Source of the DNA: Gemmiger formicilis
GTDB taxonomy: Bacteria > Bacillota > Clostridia > Oscillospirales > Ruminococcaceae
DNA: 59,866 nt
NCBI RefSeq assembly: GCF_024462815.1
Contig: NZ_JANGCG010000016.1
Location: 1 to 59,866 of the forward strand
Direction: 5' to 3'
Shown here: positions 42,084-51,249 of the stretch, piece by piece
Position numbering within the stretch: position 1 is the stretch's first letter
How the letters are laid out: every line of letters begins with the position of its first letter
Position numbers and translations under genes: made by a program
Notes under the pieces: generated by a model
Databases searched by the model: none
Told to the model about the DNA's origin: nothing
What the model saw: only the letters and a program-made list of their open reading frames with translations

Positions 42084-43255
42084 AAAAAACCTCTACCTTT
42101 CAGAACGGCCTGATTTGGTTCGGCGCGGGCGTCTCGTTGGCAGAAATCCTCACAGGCACGTCCTTTGCATCTCTCGGTATGGCAAAGGGCTTTGCGGCCA
42201 TCCTCCTCGGTCACATCATCGGCTGTGCCATGATGCTGCTGGCGGGACTCATCGGCGGGCGCACCGGCCGCAGTGCGATGGAAACCGTCAAAATGAGCTT
42301 CGGCCAGAAGGGCGGCCTGCTGTTTGCCTTTTTGAACGTGCTGCAGCTTGTGGGCTGGACGGCCATTATGATTTATGACGGCGCGCTGGCCGTGGGCGGC
42401 ATTTTTGATATTGGCCGCTGGGTCTGGTGTCTGGTTATCGGTGCCCTTATCGTGTTGTGGATTGCCGTGGGCGTGACCGATTTGGGCTGGATTAACAAAA
42501 TTACCATGGCCGCCTTGTTTATTTTGACGCTTGTCCTGTGCAAGGTTATCTTCTTCTCCGGCAATACAATGGCCGGTGTGGCGGACGATGGCCTGACCTT
42601 TGGCGCAGCGGTCGAGCTGGCTGTGGCCATGCCGCTGTCCTGGCTGCCGCTGATCAGCGATTACACCCGCGACGCCGAGAAGCCCACGCAGGCAACGTGG
42701 GTCAGCGTGCTGGTTTACGGTGCGGTGTCCTGCTGGATGTACGTCATTGGCATGGGCGCAGCCATTTTTACCGGCGAGTATGACATTGCCGTCATTATGG
42801 TAAAGGCGGGGCTGGGTATCGCCGCACTGGTAATTTTGGTGCTTTCCACCGTTACAACGACCTTTTTGGACGCATGGAGCGCCGGTATCTCGGCGGAGAG
42901 CCTTTCTGCAAAGCTGAACGGCAAAAAGACCGCCATCGTGGTGGCGGTCATCGGCACGGTTGCCGCCATCCTCTTCCCGATGGATGACATTACCGGCTTT
43001 CTGTACCTCATCGGTTCGGTTTTTGCGCCGATGATTGCCGTGCAGATTGCGGATCACTTCCTTTTGAAGCGTGACCGCTTTGCGGTAGCTGCCGATGCCC
43101 GCAACCTTGTTATCTGGGCAATCGGCTTTGCGGCCTACCGCCTGTTGATGGGCGTGGATACGCCGGTCGGGTACACCCTGCCCGATATGGTGCTGACCGT
43201 GCTGCTCTGCCTTGCAGCCGAGAAGCTCAAGCCCACCCGCGCCAAAGCTGTGTAA
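42080..43255 (+). CDS. cytX: CytX, putative hydroxymethylpyrimidine permease (NCS1 family)
   Basis: This 391-residue protein has about 12 membrane helices. It begins with TFQNGLIWFGAGVSLAEILT and has the family stretch LSWLPLISDYTRDAEKPT. CytX proteins are riboswitch-linked NCS1 transporters assigned to HMP uptake. Its start overlaps the thiD stop (ATGA). A bidirectional GC hairpin at 43278-43312 ends the transcript. Confidence 0.93.
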   Translation: MKKTSTFQNGLIWFGAGVSLAEILTGTSFASLGMAKGFAAILLGHIIGCAMMLLAGLIGGRTGRSAMETVKMSFGQKGGLLFAFLNVLQLVGWTAIMIYDGALAVGGIFDIGRWVWCLVIGALIVLWIAVGVTDLGWINKITMAALFILTLVLCKVIFFSGNTMAGVADDGLTFGAAVELAVAMPLSWLPLISDYTRDAEKPTQATWVSVLVYGAVSCWMYVIGMGAAIFTGEYDIAVIMVKAGLGIAALVILVLSTVTTTFLDAWSAGISAESLSAKLNGKKTAIVVAVIGTVAAILFPMDDITGFLYLIGSVFAPMIAVQIADHFLLKRDRFAVAADARNLVIWAIGFAAYRLLMGVDTPVGYTLPDMVLTVLLCLAAEKLKPTRAKAV

Positions 43256-43277
43256 ACAGGGCTGCATGATTCAAAAG

Positions 43278-43312
43278 ACCGGCGTCTGCCATTGTGGCGG
43301 GCGCCGGTTTTC
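43278..43312. terminator. Terminator of thiD-cytX
   Basis: ACCGGCG and CGCCGGT arms followed by TTTTC on the plus strand. The minus strand also ends in a short T-run, so it may serve the minus-strand remnant at 43331. Confidence 0.75.
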
Positions 43313-43330
43313 TGTTCGCGGTATGTACTT

Positions 43331-43500
43331 TTACGGCAGCGCCTTCCACAGCGGCAGGCGGTGGAAGGCGCGGACAATGTTGCACTGCTCCAGCAGGGTG
43401 CCGTCCGCATCGCACATCGTGGCGTACCACATGGGGGTGCGCAGGGTGTTGGTGGCGTGGTCCAGCAGATGCTCCACACCGCTGGCGTACTGAAAATGCA
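43331..43500 (-). pseudogene. C-terminal remnant of an unrecognised minus-strand gene
   Basis: The minus-strand frame reads YASGVEHLLDHATNTLRT and ends NIVRAFHRLPLWKALP before its stop at 43331, next to a terminator. This looks like a genuine protein end. Upstream of about 43500 the strand instead carries the antisense of an aminotransferase, so the 5' part of this gene has been lost. I do not recognise the family. Confidence 0.5.
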
Positions 43501-44344
43501 GATGGCTCAGCAGCCGGTCTACTACCCATTCAGCGAGGTGGTGCTGGACAATGGCCGCAGGCTGGTTTCCAGTGATTTGCAGCAGGACGCTGACGGCCGC
43601 TATCAGATTGATTATGCTGATTTTGAGGCTAAAATTGTCGATAATCAGGTCAAGCTGTTCCTGCTGTGCAGCCCCCACAACCCGGTTGGCCGTGTCTGGA
43701 GCCGCGAAGAGCTGCTGACGCTCGGCCGCATCTGCCAGAAGCACCATGTCACGGTTTTCAGTGACGAGATTCACGCCGACTTTGTCTGGCAGGGTGAGCA
43801 TCATGTCTTTGCCGCGGTTTACCCGGCCTTTGCACAGTTCAGTATGATTGCGACCTCCCCCAGCAAGACCTTCAACATTGCCGGGCTGCAGATGTCAAAT
43901 CTGTTCATTCCGGAGAAGGCGCTGCGCAAGCAGTTCCGCCGTATCTACAACGCCAGCGGCTACAGTCAGCTGAACGCCGCCGGAATTGTTGCCGCCGAGG
44001 CCGCCTACACCCACGGCGAGGTCTGGTACAATGCCGTCAATGATTATCTGTGCGGCAATATTGCGTATATGGCGGAGTTTCTCCGCACCCGCCTGCCGCA
44101 GCTGACCATGCACGCGCCTGAGGGAACCTATCTTGTCTGGGTGGATTTCCGCAGGCTGGGGCTGAGCCCCGATGCGCTGGAGGATTTCATTCTGCATAAA
44201 GCTAAGCTCTGGCTTGACAGCGGTGCGATTTTTGGCACCGTCGGGCAGGGCTTCCAGCGGTTCAACATTGCCTGCCCCCGCGCCACCCTGACTCAGGCGC
44301 TGATTCAGCTGGAGACCGCCGTGAACGAGCTGACGCAATCCTGA
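43500..44344 (+). pseudogene. MalY/PatB-type PLP aminotransferase (C-S lyase), 5'-truncated
   Basis: From about 43505 the frame matches a class I/II aminotransferase of the MalY/PatB group. It has QQPVYYPFSEVVLDNGRRLV, the cofactor-binding stretches LLCSPHNPVGRVW and FSDEIHADFVW, and the PLP lysine in TSPSKTFNIAGLQ. Roughly the first 90-110 residues of a ~390-residue enzyme are missing. The upstream open frame to 43292 is antisense to another gene end. There is no ribosome site at a usable ATG, so I call it a remnant, although a short product from ATG 43499-43505 cannot be excluded. Confidence 0.75.
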
Positions 44345-44371
44345 AAATTACCTTTGAGTAAACACATATAG

Positions 44372-44420
44372 AAACAGCGCAGCGCCCTGCGGGTAATTCC
44401 GCGCAGGGCGCTGCTTTTGC
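44372..44420. terminator. Terminator between the aminotransferase remnant and the TRAP operon
   Basis: GCAGCGCCCTGCG and CGCAGGGCGCTGC arms with a T-rich flank on the plus strand. It is strong enough to act in both directions. Confidence 0.8.
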
Positions 44421-44444
44421 TTTTATGACAGAAAAAACTATGGC

Positions 44445-45746
44445 TTAGATCAGGCCCATCAGGCTGGGCAGGCCCAGGGACAGGGCCGGGATGTAGGTGA
44501 CGGCCAGCAGGGCGGCAATCAGCACGACAAAGTAGGGAATCAGCTTGGAGGTGACCTGCTCAATCGTGACATGGCCGATACCGCAGCCGACAAACAGAAC
44601 AGAACCGACCGGCGGGGTGATGTTGCCCAGGCACATATTGAAGATCAGCATGACGCCGAACTGAATCTCGGTCATGCCAAAGCTCATGGCGATGGGCAGG
44701 AAAATCGGGGTGAAAATCAGGATAGCCGGGGTGATGTCCATGAACATACCGATGACCAGCAGGATGATGTTCATCAGCAGGAAGATGATGTACTTGTTGT
44801 CGGTCAGGCTCATCAGGCCGTTGGAGATGGCAGCCGGGATGCCAGAGTACGCCATGACAAAGGACATTGCGGAGGAAGCAGAAATCAGGAACAGGATGAT
44901 GCCGCTGGTCTTGGCAGAGTTCAGCAGGATGCTCAGGAAGCCCTTGAAATCAATGCTCTTGTAGATGATGGAGAGAATCAGGCAGTACAGAACGGCGATG
45001 CCTGCGCCCTCGGTGGCGGTGAAGATGCCGGAGACGATGCCGCCGATGACGATGATAATCAGCAGCAGGCTGGGCACGGCGTCCCAGACGGTTTTCAGCA
45101 CGCTCTGGCTGTGGTCAAAGCCGGTGGCCTTCATGCCTGCCTTCTTGGCGCCGATGAAAGCGACCACCATGCAGCACAGGCCCATCAGGATGCCGGGCAC
45201 ATAACCGGCCATGAACAGGGTGGAAATGGAGACACCGCCCGCGACGGTGGAGTAGACGATGAAGGCGGATGTCGGGGGAATCAGCAGACCGGTGGGAGCG
45301 GAGGCGATGTTGGCGGCGGCGGAGTAAGCCGGGTCATAGCCGTTCTCCTCCTCGATGGGGCTGATGCAGCCGCCCATAGCGGAGGCTGCCGCAACAGAGG
45401 AGCCGGACAGCGCGCCGAACAGCATATTGCCCAGGATGTTGGCCTGTGCCATCGAGCCGGGAATCTTGCCGACAAACAGCTGCGCGAAGTTGACCAGGCG
45501 CTTGGCAATACCGCCGTTGTTCATGATGTTGCCGGCCAGGATGAAGAGGGGCACGGCCAGCAGAGAGAAGCTCTCCACGCCGGAGTTCATCTTCTGCATC
45601 GTGATGAAGGTAATCTGATCCCACGAAAGGGTGGACATGGCGGTCACAATGCTGGACGCCACAATGCTGATGGAGATGGGCACGCCGAGGAACAGCAGGA
45701 TGCCGAACACGGCGAACAGGATAACGGTCGTCATGGTGATACTCAT
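44445..45746 (-). CDS. dctM: TRAP transporter large permease (DctM)
   Basis: This 433-residue protein has about 12 membrane helices and typical DctM stretches: FLGVPISISIVASSIVTA, SLLAVPLFILAGNIMN, and late DITPAILIFTPIFLPIA and GNITPPVGSVLFVG. It forms the ion-coupled channel of a TRAP uptake system with DctQ, overlapping its stop by four bases. TRAP systems in gut bacteria often carry uronates, sialic acid or dicarboxylates. The GH31 neighbour suggests a sugar acid or glycoside, but this is a guess. Confidence 0.95.
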   Translation of the reverse strand: MSITMTTVILFAVFGILLFLGVPISISIVASSIVTAMSTLSWDQITFITMQKMNSGVESFSLLAVPLFILAGNIMNNGGIAKRLVNFAQLFVGKIPGSMAQANILGNMLFGALSGSSVAAASAMGGCISPIEEENGYDPAYSAAANIASAPTGLLIPPTSAFIVYSTVAGGVSISTLFMAGYVPGILMGLCCMVVAFIGAKKAGMKATGFDHSQSVLKTVWDAVPSLLLIIIVIGGIVSGIFTATEGAGIAVLYCLILSIIYKSIDFKGFLSILLNSAKTSGIILFLISASSAMSFVMAYSGIPAAISNGLMSLTDNKYIIFLLMNIILLVIGMFMDITPAILIFTPIFLPIAMSFGMTEIQFGVMLIFNMCLGNITPPVGSVLFVGCGIGHVTIEQVTSKLIPYFVVLIAALLAVTYIPALSLGLPSLMGLI

Positions 45747-46252
45747 TTGTCTGCACCCTCCTTGGAATCGACTTTTTCGCCGGTGATGTCCTCATAGATG
45801 TTGATAATCTGCGCTAAGATGATGAAAACACCGGAAATCGGGGCGATGGAGTAGACCAGGCTTCTGGGGATGCCCAGCAGGGCGGAGAACTCGCGGGCGG
45901 CGGAAACGGCCAGCTTGAAGCCGCCGATCGTGAACACGAAGATGGCCATCAGCAGAATCAGGGCGTCGATGGCGACCAGCAGGGCGGTGTGGGCCTTGCC
46001 GGTGAACTTGTCGCGGACAATCGTCAGCGACATATGCTCGCGGGTGGAGAAGGCGTAGGCCGCGCCGATGAAGCCGGTCCAGATCAGGCTGTAGCGGACG
46101 AGTTCCTCGGTGAAAGCGACCGGGCTGTTCAGGACATAGCGGGAGAAAACCTGAATCAGAACCAGAATCGTCATAAAGGACAGCAGGATGGCGCAGGCGA
46201 TGCTCAGGACTTTGTCCATCCAGAATTTGATGCTTGCAAAGGTCTTTTTCAT
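45743..46252 (-). CDS. dctQ: TRAP transporter small permease (DctQ)
   Basis: This 169-residue protein has four helices and the DctQ features FSRYVLNSPVAFTEELVRYS and WTGFIGAAYAFSTREHMSL. It lies between dctP (3 bases upstream) and dctM (4-base overlap), the standard dctPQM order. Confidence 0.95.
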   Translation of the reverse strand: MKKTFASIKFWMDKVLSIACAILLSFMTILVLIQVFSRYVLNSPVAFTEELVRYSLIWTGFIGAAYAFSTREHMSLTIVRDKFTGKAHTALLVAIDALILLMAIFVFTIGGFKLAVSAAREFSALLGIPRSLVYSIAPISGVFIILAQIINIYEDITGEKVDSKEGADK

Positions 46253-46255
46253 GGC

Positions 46256-47293
46256 TTACTCCTCCCCTCTTGCCTTGTCGATGGTGTCCAGCAGTGTCTT
46301 GACGCCGGGGTACTGCTCCTCGTAGGCATCAATCATCGGCTGGGTGGCCTCACGGAAGGCCTCCTTGTCGACATCGTAGACGAACTCAACGCCCATCGTC
46401 TCCTGAGCTTCCTTGACGGCCTCCTCCACGGCGGTGTCCCACATGACCTTATGGGCCTCGGTGGAGTCGTGCGCGGCCTCGAGGATACTCTGCTGGTCCT
46501 CAGGAGAAATCTGCGACCAGACCTTCTCACTCATAATCAGGACGTCGGGAATCATGGCGTGCTGGTCAACGGAATAGACCTTGCAGACCTCGCCGTGCTT
46601 GCCGGTGGTCAGGGCAGTCTCGTTGTTCTCGGTGCCGTCGATGATGCCGGTCTGCAGCGAGGTGTAAACGTCACCGTAGGACATGGCCACGGGGATGCCG
46701 CCCAGATAGGTCATCATATCGGTCTGGCTCTTCATATCTTGGACGCGAATTTTCAAGCCCTTGAGGTCAGCCGGGGTGCGGATGGCCTTGTCCTTGGTGT
46801 AGAAGGAACGTGCGCCGGAGGTGTAGTAGGTCAGCGTGACGAAGCCGTCATCGCCGGTGGAGAGGAAGAAGTCCTGCATCTCCTCGGAGTCCATGACGTG
46901 GTAGAAGTCCTCGGTATCATTGAAAATGTAGGGCAGACCGAAGGCGTTGTAGGCCTCGTTGTAGGTGGCAAGACCGGGGGCAGAGACCTTGGTCATGGCG
47001 ATAACGCCGGCCTGCAGCTGCTCGAGGTTCTCGTTCTCGCTGCCGAGCTGGCCGTTGGGGAAGATTTTGACCTGGATGCGGCCGTCGGTCTTTTCGTTGA
47101 CCTCCTCAGCGAACTGGGTCATGGCGATATGGACGGTGTGGGTTTCGGACAGGCCGTGGGCCAGCGTGAGCACCAGCGGGTTTTCGGCGCTGTAGCTGCT
47201 GGTATCGGCCGTGGTGCTGGACGCGCCGCAGCCGGTCATCAGACCAACGCTGAGCGCAGCCGCAGCACCCAGAGCTGCGATTTTTTTGAACAT
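46256..47293 (-). CDS. dctP: TRAP transporter solute-binding lipoprotein (DctP)
   Basis: This 345-residue lipoprotein has lipobox LMTGCG (Cys ~22) and a DctP-family binding domain: LTLAHGLSETHTVHIAMTQF, split here as LTLAHGLSETHTVHIAM; IKVFPNGQLGSE-like VKIFPNGQLGSENENLEQL; and DLKGLKIRVQ. The conserved arginine of IRVQ usually contacts the carboxylate of the ligand, so an organic acid is expected. The start was chosen at MFKKIAALG (47293), behind GAAGGAG. First gene of the dctPQM operon, probably controlled together with GH31 by the AraC protein at 50123. Confidence 0.93.
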   Translation of the reverse strand: MFKKIAALGAAAALSVGLMTGCGASSTTADTSSYSAENPLVLTLAHGLSETHTVHIAMTQFAEEVNEKTDGRIQVKIFPNGQLGSENENLEQLQAGVIAMTKVSAPGLATYNEAYNAFGLPYIFNDTEDFYHVMDSEEMQDFFLSTGDDGFVTLTYYTSGARSFYTKDKAIRTPADLKGLKIRVQDMKSQTDMMTYLGGIPVAMSYGDVYTSLQTGIIDGTENNETALTTGKHGEVCKVYSVDQHAMIPDVLIMSEKVWSQISPEDQQSILEAAHDSTEAHKVMWDTAVEEAVKEAQETMGVEFVYDVDKEAFREATQPMIDAYEEQYPGVKTLLDTIDKARGEE

Positions 47294-47361
47294 AGCTTTT
47301 TCTCCTTCGGTTTTATAGTGTGGGTGCACCCGGGTTGTTTATTGTTTGTAGGGGGCCTTTA

Positions 47362-49887
47362 TTACATCCCAATCATATCGAACTGCTCAAAGGACACAAG
47401 CACTTCGTGGTCGCGCTTGGGGTTGGGGTACTTGATCTGCACGCTCTTGAGGCGCTGGCTGTAGTACCAGCCGCTTTCGGCTTCCTCAAACTTGCGGCGA
47501 TGCAGGAAGTGCGGCAGTTCCTTGCCGTCCAGCTGGACGTAGAACGGCGCTTTCTCGCGGTGAATCATGTCGAGATACATACTCTCGACTGCTGTATCGT
47601 AGCTGCCCTCGTTCGTGAAGCGAACCACCGTCCTGACACCGGCCTCGACCGCAATCTTGGTCTTGAGATAGTCACCCTTGCGGTAGTCGTTGGTGCAGCC
47701 GTCGTCCTCGTACAGGGTGAACTCGGAATCGACATCCGGCGCCATCAGGATTTCCAGCGCGGTGGTCTTTTCGGTCATCAGGTTGTGCAGCGGGTTGCCG
47801 CTCATCGGGATGATCGCGCCGCTGCGGACAAACAGCGGGATGCTGGCAATGTCTACGGGAACCTCAATCGTCTGGCCGGGGGCGTACTCTTCGCGGGTGT
47901 AGAAGTCGTAGAAGCGCTCATTTTCGTTCTCGGTCTTGGGCAGGTAGACCGGGCGGACGGTCTGGCCCTTCTCGACCACGTTGGCGACCAGCAGAGAGTC
48001 GCCGAACATGAAGTTGACGCCCTCATCGTAGGTGGCGGGGTCGTTCTGGAACACGCTGAACATCGGCTGCCAGATGGGCAGGCCGTTCTCATGCGCGCGC
48101 TCCATCAGGGAGTAGAGCGTCGGGCTGAGCTTGTAGCGGAAGTCGATGGCCGCCTTGATGTACTGCTTCTTGTCGCTGTACATCCAGGGCTCGGTCACGG
48201 TGTTGTCGGTGTTGGTGGAGTGAATTGAGAAGCGCGGCTGGAAGATGCCGTTCTGCACCCAGCGCACAAAGAGCTCGGCCTCCGGCGAGACGCCGTAGAA
48301 GCCGCCGATGTCGCAGCCGTGGTTGGACACGCCGCAGAGGGCCATGCCCAGAATCGTGGCAATGTTGTATTTCAGGGTGTCCCAGTGGGTCAGGTTGTCA
48401 CCGGCCCAGACCTGCGCATAGCGCTGGATGCCGGCGTGGCCGCTGCGGCAGACCGTGAAGGGGCGGCTTTCGGGGTCGTACTCCTCGATGGCCTCGTTGG
48501 ACAGCTGGCACATCAGGTTGCTCATGATCGGCTTCATCGTGCCGATGGTGCTGCCCTTGCCCTCAAAGTAGACCTTGGCGTCCTTGTCGACCATGCTGTC
48601 GTACTCGCAGTTGTCGTTCCAGATGGAGCGGCAGCCGTACTTGAGCAGATTGTCCTTGATGTACTGCTTCCAGTGCAGGCGGGTGGACTCCTTCGTGTAG
48701 TCCACAAAGAGGCCGGGGCCGCCCCACCAGGTACCGACGGCCAGGCCGTCCACACCGGCGTTGTCGTCGGAGGCGGGCAGGAACATCCCCTTCTCCTTCA
48801 TCTCGTTGAGCAGCGGATGCACCAGCAGCATGCCGGGCTTGATGTTGGGCGAGACCACGATGCCGCGGTCATGCATCTTGGCGAACCAGTCAGCCGGGTC
48901 CTTGAAGCGCTTAGTGTTCCAGGTGAAGGTGCAGCGCTTGATGCCCTCGGGCGTTTCAACGGCGCAGTAGCCGCTGGAAAGCTGGAAGCCGTCCGCAGGG
49001 ATGCCCTCCTCGCGGGTGGTGTCGATGAAGTCGAGAATCGCATCGTCGCAGTCCTGCGGCAGCTCGGGATAGTACATCGAGCTGCCCAGGTAGCCCAGCG
49101 CGGCCTTGGGCAGCATGACGCTCTTGCCGGTCAGGTCGGTGTAGCGCTCGATAATGCTGCGGATGGACGGGCCCGCAATCAGGAACAGGTCAATGTCGCC
49201 TGCATCGGTGCGGTAGCTGGAGTAGCGGTGCCAGTAGTTGCGCTTCTCGCGGCCCATGTTGAAGTCGCACTCGGCCGTGTTGTGGTAGAAGTAGCCCACA
49301 GCCTGCTTGGTGCCGCGGTTCAGGCGGATATAAAAAGGAATGTGCTTGTACAGCGAGTCGGTCTCCTTGGGGTTGTAGCCCATGGCATCGCCGGGCGCCA
49401 TATTCATGTACTTTTCGGCCTTGTTGATTTCGCCGGACTTCTCGCCGAAGCCGTAGAAGCAGTCGTCCGCCTCAATCTGGCTGGCGTGGATGCGACGGTG
49501 ATTGCTGTCCTCACGGTAGGCCAGGTCGGGAATGTCCGCGTGCAGCAGGCTGCCGTCCTTGTCATAGACCATGATGCGGAAGGGTACCTTCTCAACGACC
49601 ACCTTCAGGCGGCTGCCCTGAATGACGGCTTCCTTCTCGCCATCGGTCAGGGTGGCGGCAGCGCACTGGACGCGCTTGCGGCAGTCCTTCATCAGGTTAT
49701 CGGTGCGGGATTCCCATGCGGTCATCGTCAGGCTGTAGCTGGCCTCGTCCCAATCGCCATCAAAACCGGCGCGGATGCGCAGGATGTCATCCGTCAGGAA
49801 CCAGATGCGCAGCTCGACAGCGTTGGTGGCAACCGAGTAATAGCTGCCGCAGTCCTTGACTGCACCGCCGGTGTAGCACACTTTCAT
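47362..49887 (-). CDS. GH31 family alpha-glycosidase (alpha-xylosidase/glucosidase type)
   Basis: This 841-residue cytoplasmic enzyme has an N-terminal beta-sandwich (residues ~1-230, with DCFYGFGEKSGEINKAEKYM). The catalytic barrel has a nucleophile region CRSIWNDNCEYD and an acid/base region RSGHAGIQRYAQVWAGDN, and beta domains follow. GH31 members remove alpha-linked glucose or xylose, and some act on sulfoquinovosides. Its last part reads LKSVQIKYPNPKRDHEVLV. It lies just upstream of dctPQM on the same strand (68-base gap) and divergent from the AraC regulator, forming a sugar-use cluster. Confidence 0.9.
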   Translation of the reverse strand: MKVCYTGGAVKDCGSYYSVATNAVELRIWFLTDDILRIRAGFDGDWDEASYSLTMTAWESRTDNLMKDCRKRVQCAAATLTDGEKEAVIQGSRLKVVVEKVPFRIMVYDKDGSLLHADIPDLAYREDSNHRRIHASQIEADDCFYGFGEKSGEINKAEKYMNMAPGDAMGYNPKETDSLYKHIPFYIRLNRGTKQAVGYFYHNTAECDFNMGREKRNYWHRYSSYRTDAGDIDLFLIAGPSIRSIIERYTDLTGKSVMLPKAALGYLGSSMYYPELPQDCDDAILDFIDTTREEGIPADGFQLSSGYCAVETPEGIKRCTFTWNTKRFKDPADWFAKMHDRGIVVSPNIKPGMLLVHPLLNEMKEKGMFLPASDDNAGVDGLAVGTWWGGPGLFVDYTKESTRLHWKQYIKDNLLKYGCRSIWNDNCEYDSMVDKDAKVYFEGKGSTIGTMKPIMSNLMCQLSNEAIEEYDPESRPFTVCRSGHAGIQRYAQVWAGDNLTHWDTLKYNIATILGMALCGVSNHGCDIGGFYGVSPEAELFVRWVQNGIFQPRFSIHSTNTDNTVTEPWMYSDKKQYIKAAIDFRYKLSPTLYSLMERAHENGLPIWQPMFSVFQNDPATYDEGVNFMFGDSLLVANVVEKGQTVRPVYLPKTENENERFYDFYTREEYAPGQTIEVPVDIASIPLFVRSGAIIPMSGNPLHNLMTEKTTALEILMAPDVDSEFTLYEDDGCTNDYRKGDYLKTKIAVEAGVRTVVRFTNEGSYDTAVESMYLDMIHREKAPFYVQLDGKELPHFLHRRKFEEAESGWYYSQRLKSVQIKYPNPKRDHEVLVSFEQFDMIGM

Positions 49888-49963
49888 AGTTTTTCCCCTT
49901 TCAGTTTGTGGTTGTGCGTGGCTGGTAAAAACCGTTCTTACGGCAACTCCTGTACAGATTGCA

Positions 49964-49985
49964 CAAAAATAAGTGCCTATTTTTG
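49964..49985. promoter_or_regulatory. Operator-like inverted repeat between GH31 and AraC
   Basis: CAAAAATA-AGTGCC-TATTTTTG is a perfect 8-6-8 inverted repeat in the divergent gap, 77 bases before the GH31 start. It is a candidate site for the AraC protein. Confidence 0.55.
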
Positions 49986-50077
49986 TTCATTCTGCATTTA
50001 TTGCCTTATTTCGCCATTATAATATCAAATTTGTTCACAAATTTCTCTCACTTTTGTAGCAAGAATGTTGCAAAATG

Positions 50078-50083
50078 TGATAT
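50078..50083 (+). promoter_or_regulatory. Possible -10 of the AraC gene
   Basis: TATAAT lies about 40 bases before the ATG at 50123. The best -35 is a weak TAGCAA 18 bases upstream, so an activator may be needed. Confidence 0.45.
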
Positions 50084-50122
50084 AATCGTGGCAAGGAGCT
50101 TTTTCTGCCGGAGGTGCTGTTC

Positions 50123-51016
50123 ATGCTTATTCAAAAAGTACCGCACTATGTCGATTCTATCCTGACGCAGGAGGTGGCCAGTTCCGCCTTGCAGGGCGGC
50201 GATGTGGTGGTGGCATGGTACACCAACCAGACCAACAAACAGTCTGTGGTACACTCGCACCCCTACTATGAGCTGATTCTGCCGGTATCGGGTTCCAGCG
50301 TGCGCTATTCGGTCGGCGGCAGCGTGTACGATTTGCATATCGGGGAGCTCATTCTCTTTCCCGGTGGCGTCTACCACTCTGGCAAGTTCAATGTGACCGC
50401 AGACACCTCAGAACGTCTTGTGGTGCAGATTGCCCCCGGCATCTGGGAGCGTGCATGGGCACAGGCCGACCTACCCATAGCCCTGCAGCCGGAGCCGCTG
50501 ATTCTGGACGCGGACTCGGTGGCGCGGTGGGATTTCCGTGGCCTGCTGGAGCGGATGGCGCAGACCGTCTATCTGGAAGCCACCATCCGGGAAACCGTGC
50601 AGTGCTGCGAGCTTACCGAGCTGCTCCTGCTGTTCAGCCACCTGGTTCACAAACGCCAGAGCGCCCCGCCGCCCTCGGCCACCAGCCTACTGGTCGCCCG
50701 CGCCGTTGAATACCTACAGGCCAACTATACCGACCCGCAGCTGACGGTGGCCCAGCTGGCCAAATACACCTACACGAGCCGGGAGCACCTTTCTCGCGTA
50801 TTTAAAGAGTACACGCTGGAGAGCGTCCACGGCTACCTGACCAATCTGCGTATGCAGCACTGCCGCAATGCGATTGCCTCCGGCGTCAGTGTGCTGGACG
50901 CCTGCTCGTCGAGCGGATTCACGAATTACAGCAGTTTTTTGAAGAGTTTCCGCGCCCTGTACGGCATCACCCCCACCGAGTACCGCGCCAAACTCCGCGC
51001 CGCGGGCATCCAATAA
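50123..51016 (+). CDS. AraC family regulator with cupin sensor domain
   Basis: This 297-residue protein has an N-terminal cupin that should bind a sugar (VHSHPYYELILPVSGS, IGELILFPGGVYHSGKF). The C-terminal double helix-turn-helix has LTVAQLAKYTYTSREHLSRV and SSGFTNYSSFLKSFRALYGI. The start is ATG 50123, behind GGAGG; GTG 50114 overlaps the ribosome site. It is divergent from GH31-dctPQM and is the likely activator of that cluster. Confidence 0.93.
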   Translation: MLIQKVPHYVDSILTQEVASSALQGGDVVVAWYTNQTNKQSVVHSHPYYELILPVSGSSVRYSVGGSVYDLHIGELILFPGGVYHSGKFNVTADTSERLVVQIAPGIWERAWAQADLPIALQPEPLILDADSVARWDFRGLLERMAQTVYLEATIRETVQCCELTELLLLFSHLVHKRQSAPPPSATSLLVARAVEYLQANYTDPQLTVAQLAKYTYTSREHLSRVFKEYTLESVHGYLTNLRMQHCRNAIASGVSVLDACSSSGFTNYSSFLKSFRALYGITPTEYRAKLRAAGIQ

Positions 51017-51211
51017 GCCCGCGGGCACATTCTGCAACATTTTTGTACTTGCAAAAAAGCGGATTCTATACCATAATAGAAGCATTGGCCCTCCCTGTGG
51101 GGCGGCAGCCGCCTGCGCAGTGATTTCGGTATTGAAAGCGAGCTGAACCCGCTGGCAGCGGCGGCTACACAGTAACCGGCCATGTACAGACGCTGGTAAC
51201 CACGGTATAAA
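51017..51211. other. Gene-free gap after AraC
   Basis: About 195 bases. A plus-strand stretch ending at the TAA near 51174 reads GGSRLRSDFGIESELNPLAA and then AATQ. It looks like the end of a lost gene, but it is too short to identify. Nothing else is seen. Confidence 0.35.
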
Positions 51212-51242
51212 ATACAGCCTGCAGCAAAATGCTGCGGGCTGC
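51211..51242 (-). terminator. Terminator of the two-component operon
   Basis: Hairpin with CAGCCTGCAGC and GCTGCGGGCTG arms. On the minus strand TATTTTATA follows. Confidence 0.8.
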
Positions 51243-51249
51243 TGTTATA

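Noticed and set aside
43292..43500. N-terminal part of the aminotransferase in the longer frame
   Set aside because: The residues are the antisense of another protein end and show none of the aminotransferase N-terminal motifs.
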